A stretch of 34,925 nt of DNA, from contig DAOVGI010000031.1 of NCBI GenBank assembly GCA_030672475.1, positions 1 through 34,925 of the forward strand, given 5' to 3'. Origin of the DNA: Candidatus Bathyarchaeota archaeon. Its GTDB lineage: Archaea > Thermoproteota > Bathyarchaeia > Bathyarchaeales > Bathycorpusculaceae. The notes under the pieces are model-generated. The model had not been told where the DNA came from. It did not search any database and worked only from the letters and a program-made list of their open reading frames with translations. Shown piece after piece: positions 8,098-16,480 of the stretch; the stretch's first letter is position 1, and each line of letters begins with the position of its first letter. A program made the translations under genes and the position numbers.

Positions 8098-8676
8098 TTA
8101 CGGAGATGCCAACTTTTTAAGGTCTTCTTCTCCCCCGGCGTACCCAGATGCTATCAGAACGTCGCCTGCCGCGATTCTTGTATGAGGTTTAGGTCTTATG
8201 CATTTACCTCCTCTTCTTATTGCTAGAACCCACATGCCAGTCTCTTCTGGAATTCGAGCTTTGCGCAAAGTGTTATTTACAAGTACAGAATTTTCAGCCA
8301 CTTGTACGTACGTAACAGTTTCTTCTGCCTCCTCGATGGCTAATTTCAATACTGGATGCGGCTTTATGTCCCTCAAAACAACTTCGGAAATTTCCGCAGC
8401 AGCATCCGCTATTTTTTCAGTGACCACGCCCAGCCTTATAAGTCCTAGAAAATCTTTGCCTTCTTTTGGTTCAAACCCACTTGAAAGAACAAGTAGCTCA
8501 AAATCTGTATGCAATTTGTCAACGTGCTGCTCAAGCTTTTGCACATCTTCAGCTAATTCTTTACTGTTTAATAGTAAGGAAGAATATGCTAAGTCAATCA
8601 TCAATTCTGAAGTATCTTTCAGTTCCACGAAACGTTCAACAAGTTCCTCAAACTTTTTCCGGTGCTTCTTTGACAT
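8098..8676 (-). CDS. PhoU-like protein with C-terminal TrkA-C domain
   Basis: A 192-residue regulator: an N-terminal PhoU-like helical domain (KFEELVERFVELKDTSELMI, then DLAYSSLLLNSKELAEDV) and a C-terminal RCK-C/TrkA-C domain (GMWVLAIRRGGKCIRPKPHT, then RIAAGDVLIASG). Such proteins are thought to gate or regulate cation transporters through ligand binding at TrkA-C. The true start is ATG at 8676, two bases after the upstream stop, with GGAGG overlapping the end of the upstream gene, so the pair is coupled. It is third in a leftward operon led by an MgtE-like transporter and is a divergent paralogue of its neighbour. Confidence 0.82.
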   Translation of the reverse strand: MSKKHRKKFEELVERFVELKDTSELMIDLAYSSLLLNSKELAEDVQKLEQHVDKLHTDFELLVLSSGFEPKEGKDFLGLIRLGVVTEKIADAAAEISEVVLRDIKPHPVLKLAIEEAEETVTYVQVAENSVLVNNTLRKARIPEETGMWVLAIRRGGKCIRPKPHTRIAAGDVLIASGYAGGEEDLKKLASP

Positions 8677-8677
8677 G

Positions 8678-9286
8678 CTAGTCCTCCAGCTTACGCAGTT
8701 TCCCTTCAGCCAGCGCTTTGAATCCTTTGCTACCGTGAGGAGCTCCGCGAGCAATAATAACGTCTCCATTTTCTATTTGTTCCCCCCCCTTAGGGTCAAT
8801 TATCCATTGCTGGTTCCTGCGGATGGCAATTACGTCAACGCCCATTCTCGCTGCCAAATCGAGTTCTCCTATTTGCTTCCCAATAAGTATTGAATCTTCG
8901 TTGACTTTTGCTCTCGTCAGGCGTTCTTCAACTTTCTCAAAAACTTCGCTTACTATTGGATGCACACCGATGTTCTGCAAAACTATTGCGGCGATATCTG
9001 CAGCCGCATCTGAGATCTTATCGGCTGCGGAGGCAACCTTTGAAACCCCTACTAACGCTTCAGCGTCTTCAGCGTCTCTCGCAGCAATCATTATTTCCAT
9101 TTCCAAAAGATAAGTTAATGTGTCAACGCGGTTTTCAAGTTCCAAAACATCTTCTGCAAGCCCTTTATCATTGAACAATGCTGCCGAATACGCCAAATCA
9201 ATCATCAGTTCAGAGAGATTTTTCATCTCCAAAAAAAGTTCTCTGACAGATATCGGTTCATACTTTATCTTTTCTAAACGGGGCAT
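8678..9286 (-). CDS. PhoU-like/TrkA-C regulator, paralogue of neighbour
   Basis: About 202 residues from ATG 9286 (MPRLEKIKYEPISVRELFLE), chosen over a start at 9322 because the conserved N terminus begins here. Domains match the downstream gene: a PhoU-like helical part (LSELMIDLAYSAALFNDKGL, then AEDVLELENRV) and a TrkA-C part (RMGVDVIAIRRNQQWIIDPK, then GGEQIENGDVIIARG). The two copies probably act as a heteromeric regulator of the MgtE-like transporter upstream. Potassium, magnesium or a nucleotide ligand are all possible. Confidence 0.82.
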   Translation of the reverse strand: MPRLEKIKYEPISVRELFLEMKNLSELMIDLAYSAALFNDKGLAEDVLELENRVDTLTYLLEMEIMIAARDAEDAEALVGVSKVASAADKISDAAADIAAIVLQNIGVHPIVSEVFEKVEERLTRAKVNEDSILIGKQIGELDLAARMGVDVIAIRRNQQWIIDPKGGEQIENGDVIIARGAPHGSKGFKALAEGKLRKLED

Positions 9287-9353
9287 GTTATTAGGGTCGC
9301 TCCGACGATGAGAGTATAACACAGGAAATATTTTAACTCTATCCCTCTTCGAC

Positions 9354-10568
9354 TCAGCCCAACCAAAGTAAAGCCGAAAGCAAAGCTATAGATGTTATGC
9401 TGTCCGCAAGAGAGCTCACAATGGGAATAACAAAATTGTCAGGGTCCAAACCTCTCTGAAAAGTCAGGATTGAAATAGCGTAGGACACTAGAACGATCGT
9501 GGTAACGGCGAGTATATTTGCTGTCAGCAGAAGAGAAGTGAAACGTAGAAATATATGTAAAGCGAATATTCCATTCATAAGCAATGACAAAGTTGAAAAG
9601 AAAACGAACATTGTCATTGACGCTGCCCACGTGGCAACAATCTGCGTGGCATGGTTTCGCAAGGCGATGAAAGAAGGTTTAAGCAAACCTAATGCAAGTT
9701 TTGTTGTAGCAGTGGAACCCACTACGGAACCAACATTCCCTACTGTGGCAGTCAAAGCAGGATAAACAGTATATATTTCCTTTCTATCCTCCACAATCAC
9801 TTGCTCACTTATACTTTTCAGAATAGTCCCTGTGACGTTAACAAGAAATGCAACAAACATCACTGTGAAGAACGATTCCTTTATCGTCTTAACAAATTCC
9901 TCTTCGTGAATGTTCCGAGGTAAAATGTAAAGCATCAGAATTGCAGGTATGAATGTAATGAATGTAACAGCGTACTTGCCGAAGGAACCGAAAAAAAAGA
10001 GCAAGTTAAGCATGAGAATGTAAAATATTGTTACAACTATGTCCATCGCAGTAGACGTTATGGGGTATACAACGACGTCTGGATCTAAACCTTTCTTGAA
10101 CGTGACAAATGTGACAGCTATTGTGAACAAGGATAGACTTAATCCTAAAGTCATGGTTGACACAATAACCATTAAAATATTTGAAAAATCTGCGAGAACT
10201 ATTCCCCAGAACAAACTACCGAAAACTACAGAAACTACACCTATTGCAACACTAGCTTCTAGAGTCAGGAAAATTACAGTATCAAATAGTCTGTAGAAGC
10301 TTTTTGTGTTGCCGAAAAACCTAGGGTAAATTGTGCCAACGTGCAGCGCTGTGCTAAGGCGTCCACTAAAAAGGCCGCTTATCACACCTTTCGCACTTAA
10401 AACAGCAGGATACACTGCAATAGCCCAAGGGAAAGAGGGAGAGTTGAATATGTTAAGCTGAGATGCAATAATGAAGCCTGCAAGTACTCCACCAGTGCCG
10501 AATGAATATGCAATCAAAGCCTCTTTGAGTTTTTTGAGGAATGTCTTATATTCTGAAACATTAGTCAT
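9354..10568 (-). CDS. Tandem MgtE-domain divalent cation transporter
   Basis: About 404 residues, nearly all membrane helices, formed by two tandem MgtE (SLC41-like) transmembrane domains without the cytosolic MgtE-N and CBS parts of bacterial MgtE. The repeats can be aligned by eye: YPAVLSAKGVISGLFSGRLS with YPALTATVGNVGSVVGSTAT, and GLDPDVVVYPITSTAMD with GLDPDNFVIPIVSSLAD. The DPD and following Asp match the Mg-binding positions of MgtE. It probably moves Mg2+ or another divalent cation. I prefer ATG 10568 because GGAGATGA lies shortly upstream; ATG 10595 is the alternative. It heads an operon with two PhoU/TrkA-C genes. Confidence 0.85.
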   Translation of the reverse strand: MTNVSEYKTFLKKLKEALIAYSFGTGGVLAGFIIASQLNIFNSPSFPWAIAVYPAVLSAKGVISGLFSGRLSTALHVGTIYPRFFGNTKSFYRLFDTVIFLTLEASVAIGVVSVVFGSLFWGIVLADFSNILMVIVSTMTLGLSLSLFTIAVTFVTFKKGLDPDVVVYPITSTAMDIVVTIFYILMLNLLFFFGSFGKYAVTFITFIPAILMLYILPRNIHEEEFVKTIKESFFTVMFVAFLVNVTGTILKSISEQVIVEDRKEIYTVYPALTATVGNVGSVVGSTATTKLALGLLKPSFIALRNHATQIVATWAASMTMFVFFSTLSLLMNGIFALHIFLRFTSLLLTANILAVTTIVLVSYAISILTFQRGLDPDNFVIPIVSSLADSITSIALLSALLWLG

Positions 10569-10575
10569 TGATCGA

Positions 10576-10776
10576 TCATCTCCGTTGGAGAACATTAGGT
10601 GATGATAAGTTAAGTGCAGAAGAACACTTTAAACAAGCAATAAACTTACGCAATTCATGAGTCACAAAGTTTCGAGAACCCTTGTTTACCATGAGCTTCA
10701 GCGGCAGAACGTGGGGGATACCATAGTGGAGGGTGTTGGCTAGCCTCATCTTGTCCGCCCTCTGTACATCCTTCAC
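10576..10776 (-). CDS. Doubtful small ORF before the transporter gene
   Basis: A GTG-initiated 66-codon frame ends eight bases before the preferred transporter start, an operon-like spacing. The first part (VKDVQRADKMRLANTLHYGI, then PHVLPLKLMVNKGSRNF) looks protein-like; the tail does not. Further upstream, in another frame on the same strand, KVDLVGSLKKALKRC also looks protein-like, so this may be a decayed gene. Between it and 10980 I see otherwise only AT-rich promoter-like sequence. I do not recognise the family. Confidence 0.25.
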   Translation of the reverse strand: MKDVQRADKMRLANTLHYGIPHVLPLKLMVNKGSRNFVTHELRKFIACLKCSSALNLSSPNVLQRR

Positions 10777-10980
10777 TTTCGCCCATCCGTGGACACCTCT
10801 TCAGAGCCTTCTTCAGTGAGCCTACAAGATCCACCTTTACATTCGCTCCTAGACCTTACAAGGTGATGAAAAACCATTTAAATAAGTTTCCAAAACAGGA
10901 ATCCTAGCAAGAATTCATATTTAAAATTCATAACCGTTTTAATTATCCAGACGCTAAACGTTTCTTTGTAACTGAAAACG

Positions 10981-11169
10981 GTGAAAGAAGTGTTCGCGGC
11001 TTGGATAAAAATTGACGAAACCTTGCCATGGATCGAACTGCAGGGAAAATACAAAACTAAAAAAGAAGCAAAGAAAGCAGCAAAGGAGATATTACATCAC
11101 ACCCAAATAATGATTGTCGAAATGCTAGGGAAGAAGAGACAGGTAAAAGCATTGGCAATTAAGCACTAA
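10981..11169 (+). CDS. Small conserved-looking protein, unknown
   Basis: A 62-residue, lysine-rich protein started by GTG at 10981. It begins with a probable beta strand (FAAWIKIDETLPWIELQGKY), a basic helix (KTKKEAKKAAKEILHHTQ), and a second strand-rich part. The pattern suggests a compact alpha-beta fold, but I recognise no family. A TTTAAAAT element near 10919 could be its TATA box, with a transcript starting near 10945. It stands alone ahead of the secreted protease gene. Confidence 0.5.
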   Translation: MKEVFAAWIKIDETLPWIELQGKYKTKKEAKKAAKEILHHTQIMIVEMLGKKRQVKALAIKH

Positions 11170-11315
11170 TTCTCGGCTTGTCGAGTTACTAGAATAGAGA
11201 GAGCGCAAATTATTCTATAGTCACAAAGAATTAAACCTTATACCTGTAACGCAGTATGGTAAGTCTCCGTAGATATTATTTATCCCTTGAACTATCAGAA
11301 ATAGGAGAGAGAATA

Positions 11316-13379
11316 ATGCCAATAAGAACGTTTTTTGGATTGATGATGACAATGCTGTTAATGGTCATCTTGACGTTGGCATTTAACATTGAGCTGGTTC
11401 AAGCAGATCTCAGGAGAGTTGGAGAGAGAGATTCCTTCCTGAGTGACAATGTGCGGTTGACAGGCGATGGAGCCAGACGGCTTAAAGAACGGATCAAAAT
11501 GGATACTGATGGGAGGGTGAGGATTGTTGAACATGAAATCACAACTTCCGATTTGGAAAAACTCAAGCTGAAAACTGGAGTTTATAAAGAAGGCATGAAC
11601 TATAATAAGAAAATAAAGGGTTATGGGACAGGATTGCGTCCTCCAACAGAGGAGGGCTGGTCTAAAATTCTGGATGAAGCGTATGTTGTTGATCAGATTC
11701 TGTGTGATAAGAGCATCGAGTCCTTAGATCAAGTTGACCATTCAATTGGAGCGTGGTTTCCGCCTATAGGAAACCAAGATGGTGAAGGTTCGTGTGTGGC
11801 TTGGGCGGTGGGGTATTATATGAAGACTTTTCAGGAAGCGAAAGAACATGATTGGGACTTGTCAGGAGCGGTTTGGGAGGGTGGATACCTGGGACATCCA
11901 ACTCAGGCCTATCAGGATCGGATATTCAGTCCTGATTTCATTTATCATCAGATCAATGGAGGGGAGGATGGCGGTTCGTATTTTTCCGATGCTATGAATT
12001 TGGTGTGTTCTATTGGTGTTTGCTCTTGGGAGAAGATGCCTTATGATCCTAATGATCATACAAGTTGGCCTTCTGAGGCCGCGTGGAGAGAAGCTCCTTT
12101 ATACCGTGGCAATAGCACCGGATATGAATACGTGATATTGGATACTAATGAAGATATTGCTAATTTGAAAAATTGGATAGCGTCAGCGCACCTTGCAGTA
12201 ATAAATATGGACGCCAACCAATATGATGACTTGACAAGTGATGATGTTTGGACATTGGACAATTATGCAGGAGGCGGTGGACATGCAAACACAATTGTTG
12301 GATATGACGACAACTTGGAATACATAGAGGAAAGTGAGACTCGCCACGGGGCTTTTAAGATAGCAAACTCGTGGGGTATAGGAGGATGGGAAAATGTGGA
12401 TGATGGTTGCTATTGGATATCCTATGAAGCTATGAAACAGCGAGAGGGATATTGCATGTTTTTCCGGGACAGGGTGAACTACGAACCGAAACTAGTGGCA
12501 TCCTTCCAGATGGATCATTTGAAGAGAGGAGAATGTGAAATCACAGTAGGTATCGGAAGCAGGAGTACCCCAATTCAGACAAAAAGGTTTGATAATTGGA
12601 TGATGAATGGAGGAGACCAACCCTTTTGTCCCAACAGTGTAGTGTTTGATATCACGGAGTTTGAAGATGCTGTGCCAACAGTCATCAACCAATCATTCTT
12701 CATGAAAGTTTTCGATGGAGCTAGTTCCACAACAGGTGCGATCAATTCGTTCTTAATTGAACACTATTATGACTACACTTCTGGAAACTTACGTGTTGAA
12801 TCGACATCCGACGATGTACCAGTAGACACTTCTAATTATGAATACGTGTTTGCAGAATTGGTGTTGAGAAGCCTGCACGATATAGGAATAACCAGCATAG
12901 CCATGTCAAAAACTGTGGTTGGGCAAGGTTTCAACCTGCAAATCAACGTGTCAATAATGAACTATGGCAATTCCACTGAAAACTTTAACGTAACAATCTA
13001 CGTCGACACAACATCAATCACCTCATTTGTAAATATCACCCTAACAAGCAGAAACTCAACAACTCTCGCATTCACATGGAACACTGCAGGCTTTGCTGAA
13101 GGCAACTACTCTTTGACAGCTTATGCTCACCCAGTTTTAGGTGAAACGGACATTTCTAACAATCGTTTCACAGATTGTTGGATAATCGTTACTATTCCAG
13201 GTGATGTGGATGGTGACTTTGATGTTGACATCTACGACATAGTCCAGTTTTGCGGTTCGTACGGTTATGAGGAAGGCAACGCTAAATACATCAGCAACTG
13301 TGACATAGACGCAGATGGGGATGTGGACATCTACGACATAATCATAGCGTGTGATTATTACGGAAGACCATGTTCATAA
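11316..13379 (+). CDS. Secreted papain-like protease with CARDB and dockerin
   Basis: A 687-residue exported protein. The start is ATG 11316, placed by AGGAGAGA seven bases upstream; it opens a signal peptide (FFGLMMTMLLMVILTLAF, ending near VQA). The C1A papain-family domain keeps its residues: oxyanion Gln in PIGNQDGEGSCVAWA, nucleophile Cys at about 160, His at about 323 in GGGHANTIVGYDD, and Asn at about 351 in IANSWG. After a beta-rich spacer comes a CARDB/immunoglobulin-like domain (LQINVSIMNYGNSTENFNVT) and, from about residue 628, a type I dockerin with two calcium repeats (GDVDGDFDVDIYDI and DIDADGDVDIYDI). It likely degrades extracellular protein and docks onto a cohesin partner, none of which is in the window. 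Confidence 0.87.
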   Translation: MPIRTFFGLMMTMLLMVILTLAFNIELVQADLRRVGERDSFLSDNVRLTGDGARRLKERIKMDTDGRVRIVEHEITTSDLEKLKLKTGVYKEGMNYNKKIKGYGTGLRPPTEEGWSKILDEAYVVDQILCDKSIESLDQVDHSIGAWFPPIGNQDGEGSCVAWAVGYYMKTFQEAKEHDWDLSGAVWEGGYLGHPTQAYQDRIFSPDFIYHQINGGEDGGSYFSDAMNLVCSIGVCSWEKMPYDPNDHTSWPSEAAWREAPLYRGNSTGYEYVILDTNEDIANLKNWIASAHLAVINMDANQYDDLTSDDVWTLDNYAGGGGHANTIVGYDDNLEYIEESETRHGAFKIANSWGIGGWENVDDGCYWISYEAMKQREGYCMFFRDRVNYEPKLVASFQMDHLKRGECEITVGIGSRSTPIQTKRFDNWMMNGGDQPFCPNSVVFDITEFEDAVPTVINQSFFMKVFDGASSTTGAINSFLIEHYYDYTSGNLRVESTSDDVPVDTSNYEYVFAELVLRSLHDIGITSIAMSKTVVGQGFNLQINVSIMNYGNSTENFNVTIYVDTTSITSFVNITLTSRNSTTLAFTWNTAGFAEGNYSLTAYAHPVLGETDISNNRFTDCWIIVTIPGDVDGDFDVDIYDIVQFCGSYGYEEGNAKYISNCDIDADGDVDIYDIIIACDYYGRPCS

Positions 13380-13822
13380 CTCTCCATTTTATGCTTGCGT
13401 AGGGTTTTGCTTGACTATGTAAACAGGTAAGATTGAACGGTGTTGAATCATCTAGTTATGATGTTCATTTGTGCATCCAGCCATACAGTAGATATGTCAA
13501 GCAAGAACTCCAAAGTGCGAATGTGCATTGTAAGTTGTAGTTTCACGCCTTCATTTACGGTGAATAACGTTTTTTTTGAATCGTACCTGCTCGCAAGGAA
13601 AACATGTAATTGAGATCTGTTAAGCCCGATAAAGAAACTGCAAAGGCAACACAACTACTATCCAATAAAGTAGAAACACACTCAGTGAGAGAAGAATTCT
13701 GGAGCACACGACAGAATATTATCAAAGCTTCCAACCATCAAATTAAGTAAACATGAAATTCTTCAAGCACGAAACAAGAACCAACCTTTCCTCCATGCAA
13801 TCACAACACTTTTGCTGAACAG
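13380..13822. other. Intergenic stretch, no convincing gene
   Basis: This gap follows the protease gene and precedes the tRNA. The only rightward frame of note starts with TTG near 13611 and gives about 45 residues (VKPDKETAKATQLLSNKVET, REEFWSTRQNII) ending at TAA near 13749. It has no clear ribosome site. A 68-codon leftward frame lacks any recognisable protein pattern. I see no repeats or RNA genes. Confidence 0.4.
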
Positions 13823-13948
13823 CGCCGGGGAGGGGATTCGAACCCCTGCGAGCCCAAAGACCCACTGGCTTACTTGTCCCTATCCAGCCCTCTATACTTG
13901 ACATACCAGATCTCGAGGCCAGCGCGTTAACCACTCCGCCACCCCGGC
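13823..13948 (-). tRNA. trnS-CGA: tRNA-Ser (CGA) with 41-base intron
   Basis: The leftward strand folds as a class II tRNA. The acceptor GCCGGGG pairs with CCCCGGC, with G as discriminator. The anticodon stem is CTGGC/GCCAG around loop CT-CGA-GA, giving anticodon CGA for serine. A 5-bp variable arm (GGGTC/GGCTC) and the T arm AGGGG-TTCGAAT-CCCCT complete it. Exon 1 is 13948-13912 (37 bases) and exon 2 is 13870-13823 (48 bases); the intron at 13871-13911 sits after position 37, the usual archaeal site. A relaxed bulge-helix-bulge forms from CTCG against CAAG (one mismatch) with flanking 3-base bulges. CCA is not encoded. Confidence 0.92.
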
Positions 13949-13968
13949 AAGTAAAACAAGGTTGTTTA

Positions 13969-13978
13969 ATTCTAAAAG
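13969..13978 (-). promoter_or_regulatory. TATA box of the tRNA-Ser gene
   Basis: On the leftward strand CTTTTAGAAT lies about 25 bases before the tRNA 5' end at 13948, the expected spacing for archaeal tRNA transcription without a leader. Confidence 0.55.
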
Positions 13979-14422
13979 GGTTTTCATTCACTAACTAGTA
14001 GCGATGGAGAACGTCAGCGTTTCACATTTTCGTTCTTTGTCTATCGCATTCAGGTGATCTGTGTGACTTCGTCTGGCATTTTTTCCACACCCTCTTCTCA
14101 AGCTTCCAGTTTGGACTTGTCTATCTTTCTACTGACACAAACGGTACGTATGGAACTTGCTCTACACCGCAAGGATCCGTAACAATGTACATCTTGGCTG
14201 CTTCGATGTCAGAGTTTATAACAGTCACTTTCCGCAACGTATGAAGTAAATCGTCCATATGAGATTCGTGTTTTGGTTGTCAGATGGGTTTGTGTAATAT
14301 GAGAATCAGCCTATTGTTGCTGTTATTCCAATGCTATCTTCAGAAGAAAAACTTGCGTGGGCTTGTCCACCACAATCAAGATTAAGTATGCATTATTTAA
14401 TAATATTGATAACTCGGAGAAC
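13979..14422. other. Intergenic stretch with one candidate small ORF
   Basis: A leftward frame of 45 codons runs from ATG 14258 to TAG at 14121. Its product, MDDLLHTLRKVTVINSDIEA then AKMYIVTDPCGVEQVPYVPF, looks like a genuine compact protein, though no ribosome site is evident. The rest holds no recognisable gene. TTATTTAATA near 14398 is a TATA candidate for the winged-helix/RecA-like gene on the right. Confidence 0.35.
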
Positions 14423-15412
14423 GTGTCATTGTCTGATGAACGAAGAAGAACAAGATATGATATTTACGCAGACATCATAGAAATGATTGCAAGGAAAGGT
14501 TTGTGCTCCTTGACTAGAGTTTCTTACGGAGCAAACATGCCAGTAGATAGAGCAAAGAAGACCGTGAATTTTCTAGTTTCCCATGGTTTCGTTAGAGAAG
14601 TAACTGTAGGCGACCGCAAAAAATACAGAGCAACAAAATGGGGTCTACAATATCTAGACACATTCAAGCGTATGCAAAGGTTCTTTGCTGCGTTAGAAGA
14701 ACCTGTAACGGTAAAGATTCCAGAGGCTGCTCTTCCCGGTCGTATTAGTACGGGATACAAGGATCTTGATAACTTGTTGTTCGGTGGGATACCTGAGAAT
14801 TACGCAGTCATATTAACCTCACCCTCGTGTGATGAAAAAAGCCTTCTGGTCAAGAGCTTTCTTGAAGCAGGAGTGAAAGAGGGACAAATCACGTTTTACA
14901 TTACTACAGAGGCGGGTGAGGAAAGAGCTTTGGCAGAAGAGTTTCAGTCAAACTTCTACCTCTTCATTTGCAATCCTCAAGCAGACGCAATCATGAAAAG
15001 TTTACCCAACGTGTTCAAATCGAAGGGCGTGGAAAACCTTACCGACATTAGTATCGCATTAAGTTCAGCTTTCCGAAAGTTAGACACTTCGATAAGTGGT
15101 CCAAGAAGGGCCTGCGTAGAAATCGTTTCAGACGTTTTGCTGCAGCACCACGCAGTTCAAACCAGAAGATGGCTAACCGCATTCATTCCACAATTGAAAT
15201 CAAAAGGATTCACTACTTTGGCAGTAATGAACCCCCACATGCATTCCCCACAAGAAGTTCACGCAATTCTAAGCATATTTGAAGGAGAGATCAACATCTA
15301 CGAGAAAGAAACAGAAAAAGGTCTAGAAAAATTCCTAAAAATCAGGAAAATGTACAATCAAAGATATCTAGAGAATAAATTACCTCTAAGAAAGGAAAAA
15401 CCAGAAACATGA
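14423..15412 (+). CDS. Winged-helix protein with degenerate KaiC-like domain
   Basis: About 329 residues. The N-terminal winged helix (RYDIYADIIEMIARKGLCSL, then TRVSYGANMPVDRAKKTVNF and a beta wing GDRKKYRATKWG) is followed by a RecA/KaiC-like domain opening with ISTGYKDLDNLLFGGIPENY. Its P-loop is degraded: TSPSCDEKSLLVKSF keeps Lys-Ser but has lost the glycines, so ATP hydrolysis is doubtful. It may be a DNA-binding sensor that pairs with an active KaiC-like ATPase, such as the convergent gene. An upstream in-frame GTG exists at 14357, but I prefer GTG 14423 (or TTG 14429) because a TATA box at about 14398 would start transcripts near 14424. Confidence 0.7.
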   Translation: MSLSDERRRTRYDIYADIIEMIARKGLCSLTRVSYGANMPVDRAKKTVNFLVSHGFVREVTVGDRKKYRATKWGLQYLDTFKRMQRFFAALEEPVTVKIPEAALPGRISTGYKDLDNLLFGGIPENYAVILTSPSCDEKSLLVKSFLEAGVKEGQITFYITTEAGEERALAEEFQSNFYLFICNPQADAIMKSLPNVFKSKGVENLTDISIALSSAFRKLDTSISGPRRACVEIVSDVLLQHHAVQTRRWLTAFIPQLKSKGFTTLAVMNPHMHSPQEVHAILSIFEGEINIYEKETEKGLEKFLKIRKMYNQRYLENKLPLRKEKPET

Positions 15413-15500
15413 AAGAAGGAAGCAATTGAAAATCTAACATTTAGGATTCGTTGTGCATTAACAGACAGTACACATAGGATATGCTAGAGTTTTTATGGGT

Positions 15501-16259
15501 TTACTTTTCTCCAAATAGCGGCATATTGGGAAAGATCTCAATGCCATCCTGATCTATTGAATATGGCACAAGGCTTGGATTTACTTTGGCTTCTCTCATC
15601 TTTTCAACCTGTATTGCTCTAGTTGTAGTTCCTCCCGAAAACAAAGTTTGCATCATGATAACCCCGTGAACCAGAAATTCTTCTTCCAAAGCATTTCGTT
15701 CAAGACCTAAGTACCCTAGTTCAGTGCTCACAAGACTTGTAACCCCTAAATCCGCCAGCGATTCAATCAAATCCACAATTGCAGTTCTCCGTTCTATGGG
15801 ATCTGGAAATCGGTAGGTAAGTGCTGCCAAAGTGTCCACTACAACTCTTTTCGCATTAACCTGTTGGATTTTTGCTTGTAAATCTTCGATTAGCTTATCA
15901 ATAGACAGGTGCTTACCCCGTAAGCTACGAGACTCTTCTTTATACAGCTCCTCTTTCAGCATAGCCACCCGTGACATTCGCGTAGCATCTACAAAAGCAA
16001 ATTTCCTCTCCTCCTCAGCTTTCCGAAAATCCCATCCAAATTTCCGCATTTCAGAGTAGAAGTGATCCTTGCTTTCGTCTAGGCTTACGAAAACTCCGTT
16101 TTCTTGATTTTCATACATTCCTTTGTACAAGAATTGGCTGCACATAATGGTCTTACCTGTGCCTGGTCCCCCGATAACCAAAATGACCCTCCTTTCAGGA
16201 AAACCACCGCCAACCAGCTCGTCTAGGCCGCTAATCCCAGTATCAATCTTTTTTGACAA
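15501..16259 (-). CDS. KaiC-like RecA-superfamily ATPase
   Basis: A 252-residue single-domain KaiC-like ATPase. It starts DTGISGLDELVGGGFPERRV, has an intact Walker A (GGPGTGKT) near residue 30, a Glu-rich segment after the first strand (FVSLDES), and Walker B VVVDTLAAL near residue 140. Single-domain KaiC-like proteins are numerous in archaea and are linked to signalling, motility and transcription control, but the role of this one cannot be assigned. Start is TTG 16259, supported by GGTGA six bases upstream. It converges with the degenerate KaiC-like gene and diverges from the bactofilin-like gene. Confidence 0.82.
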   Translation of the reverse strand: MSKKIDTGISGLDELVGGGFPERRVILVIGGPGTGKTIMCSQFLYKGMYENQENGVFVSLDESKDHFYSEMRKFGWDFRKAEEERKFAFVDATRMSRVAMLKEELYKEESRSLRGKHLSIDKLIEDLQAKIQQVNAKRVVVDTLAALTYRFPDPIERRTAIVDLIESLADLGVTSLVSTELGYLGLERNALEEEFLVHGVIMMQTLFSGGTTTRAIQVEKMREAKVNPSLVPYSIDQDGIEIFPNMPLFGEK

Positions 16260-16431
16260 TCTATCTCACCTAGTGGTCTTAGATAATCTTCTGTAAATAT
16301 TTATACCTTATGCACGTACGACACGCGCTTATCTATAGGTTTTTGCAGATACCTTACAAGTTAAAAAATCACGTCTACGTAAGAACACACATAATATAGT
16401 AACAAATTGTGACTACAAAACGTGAGTTTCC

Positions 16432-16471
16432 TTTTTAAATCCCCAATAACATGAATTCATATGTAGGAGGG
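16432..16471 (+). promoter_or_regulatory. TATA box and ribosome site for bactofilin-like gene
   Basis: TTTTTAAAT at 16432-16440 is followed about 25 bases later by the expected transcript start. AGGAGGG at 16465-16471 is a near-perfect ribosome site, nine bases before the ATG at 16481. The arrangement suggests strong expression. Confidence 0.6.
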
Positions 16472-16480
16472 ATTTAGATA

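Noticed and set aside
8198-8893. A 231-codon rightward frame
   Set aside because: It is a serine-rich shadow antisense to the two PhoU/TrkA-C genes, with no domain pattern.
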